Assembly (NCBI GenBank): GCA_017984655.1
Contig: JAGNZB010000025.1
Coordinates: 1 to 15,025 of the forward strand
DNA from: Candidatus Altimarinota bacterium
GTDB taxonomy: Bacteria; Patescibacteriota; Gracilibacteria; RBG-16-42-10
Length of the DNA: 15,025 nt
Reading direction: 5' to 3'
Under the pieces are notes generated by a model. It was not told the DNA's origin. It did no database searches and saw only the letters and a list, made by a program, of their open reading frames with translations. This document shows, one piece after another, positions 14,345 to 15,025 of the stretch; within the stretch, counting starts at the first letter, position 1; the number at the start of each line of letters is the position of its first letter. A program made the position numbers and the translations under genes.

Positions 14345-15025
14345 ATGCAAGCACTCCTTATGGCTGGTGGTGGTGGCACCCGATTGTGGCCACTCAGTAC
14401 TGATGAACTCCCCAAACAATTCTTGGCCTTATTTGACCAACGTAGCCTCTTACAAACCACGTATGATCGTGTCGCAAAAGTGGTGCCTGCTGATCAGATT
14501 TGGCTCGGAGGTAGCACCAAGCACGCCAAGCTCTTACAAGAGCATCTTCCCCAGATCGTCCCGCAGCATGTGGTACTAGAACCAGCAAAGCGTGATAATG
14601 CTGCAGCCATCTGTCTCAACTTATTACTGATGCAGCAAGCGGGCATCAGCGATGATGAAGTGGTGGTCATGCTTCCCACTGACCATGCCATTGGCAATGA
14701 AGCTGAGTTTGCCCAAGTACTTCTCACCGGCGAAACATTTCTCAAACAATCACCCCAGTTTGTGATTACTATTGGCATCCAGCCTACCCACCCCGAAACT
14801 GGCTACGGATATATTGATTGTACTAATACTATTCTGCTTGAAAGTCATCAACATCAAGTAGTAGCAGTGAATAAATTTGTAGAGAAACCCGATCTAGCAA
14901 CCGCACACCAATACCTCCTTCAAGGCACCTATCTCTGGAATAGTGGTATTTACTTATGGACAGTCGGAGCCAAGCTTGAGGCATTTGAACGCTTACTACC
15001 AGACATATTTCAGCCACTCAAGCAC
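14345..15025 (+). CDS. manC: Mannose-1-phosphate guanylyltransferase (3' part beyond window)
   Basis: The enzyme makes GDP-mannose from mannose-1-phosphate and GTP for surface polysaccharides. The 227 visible residues start MQALLMAGGGGTRLWPLS, the nucleotide-binding signature. They continue with LPKQFLALF, VVLEPAKRDNAAAICL, VVMLPTDHAI, GIQPTHPETGYGYI, VNKFVEKPD and YLWNSGIYLW, all in family order; the gene runs off the window end. I chose ATG at 14345, since homologues begin two or three residues before LxAGG. An in-frame GTG at 14318 would add nine residues and has the only good Shine-Dalgarno in the window (AGAGG at 14305-14309, eight bases upstream), so it cannot be dismissed. Other sugar-1-phosphate nucleotidyltransferases share the first motif, but the PKQF and ExxKRDNAAA blocks favour the mannose enzyme. 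Confidence 0.93.
   Translation, partial: MQALLMAGGGGTRLWPLSTDELPKQFLALFDQRSLLQTTYDRVAKVVPADQIWLGGSTKHAKLLQEHLPQIVPQHVVLEPAKRDNAAAICLNLLLMQQAGISDDEVVVMLPTDHAIGNEAEFAQVLLTGETFLKQSPQFVITIGIQPTHPETGYGYIDCTNTILLESHQHQVVAVNKFVEKPDLATAHQYLLQGTYLWNSGIYLWTVGAKLEAFERLLPDIFQPLKH

Noticed and set aside
14494..14778. Open frames opposite manC
   Set aside because: The plus strand encodes the conserved guanylyltransferase; the minus frames have no recognisable features.

Overview
The window looks like a chromosomal segment of an uncultivated, streamlined bacterium. I infer a Patescibacteria/CPR lineage, possibly Microgenomates-like. The grounds are the short overlapping operons, starts mostly without Shine-Dalgarno sequences, a cohesin-domain surface protein with a C-terminal membrane anchor, many small membrane proteins, and low-complexity Ser/Thr/Pro linkers. 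TGA is used as a normal stop (for example at the ends of the genes at 8331-8948 and 10029-12698), so the UGA-to-Gly code of some CPR groups does not apply. The lineage is an inference; no rRNA is present to settle it. No tRNA, rRNA, CRISPR array or insertion sequence was seen, and no gap between genes exceeds about 300 bases.

Layout: (1) 1-2619, minus strand: a packed operon of a membrane-anchored TPR protein, rsmA and queA (rRNA and tRNA modification), with queA cut by the window edge and overlapping rsmA. (2) 2717-3943, minus: a secreted cohesin plus Big-1 surface protein with its own extended -10 promoter and a hairpin terminator. (3) 4080-5144, plus: mnmA (tRNA 2-thiouridylase). It converges on (4) 5141-6921, minus: a two-gene unit of a dinD-like DNA-damage gene and a PfkB-family sugar/nucleoside kinase. 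(5) 6922-8122: an AT-richer region that looks recently acquired, holding an orphan Cys-rich, HNH-like protein and an inverted repeat in front of dinD. (6) 8123-9847, plus: an envelope operon of a small two-helix membrane protein, a membrane protein with a bPH-like domain, and a lipoprotein. (7) 10029-13356, plus: clpC under a CIRCE operator, overlapping a gene for a response regulator whose phospho-acceptor Asp is Glu. (8) 13387-15025, plus: a nucleotidyltransferase-fold protein and the start of a mannose-1-phosphate guanylyltransferase gene.

The most interesting unit is the CIRCE-clpC-response regulator block. It ties an unfoldase, normally a partner of ClpP, to a probably phosphorylation-independent PhoB-like transcription factor under apparent HrcA-type heat-shock control. 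The second is the dinD/kinase/HNH-like region, which resembles a small stress or defence acquisition in a genome otherwise filled with core translation and envelope genes.
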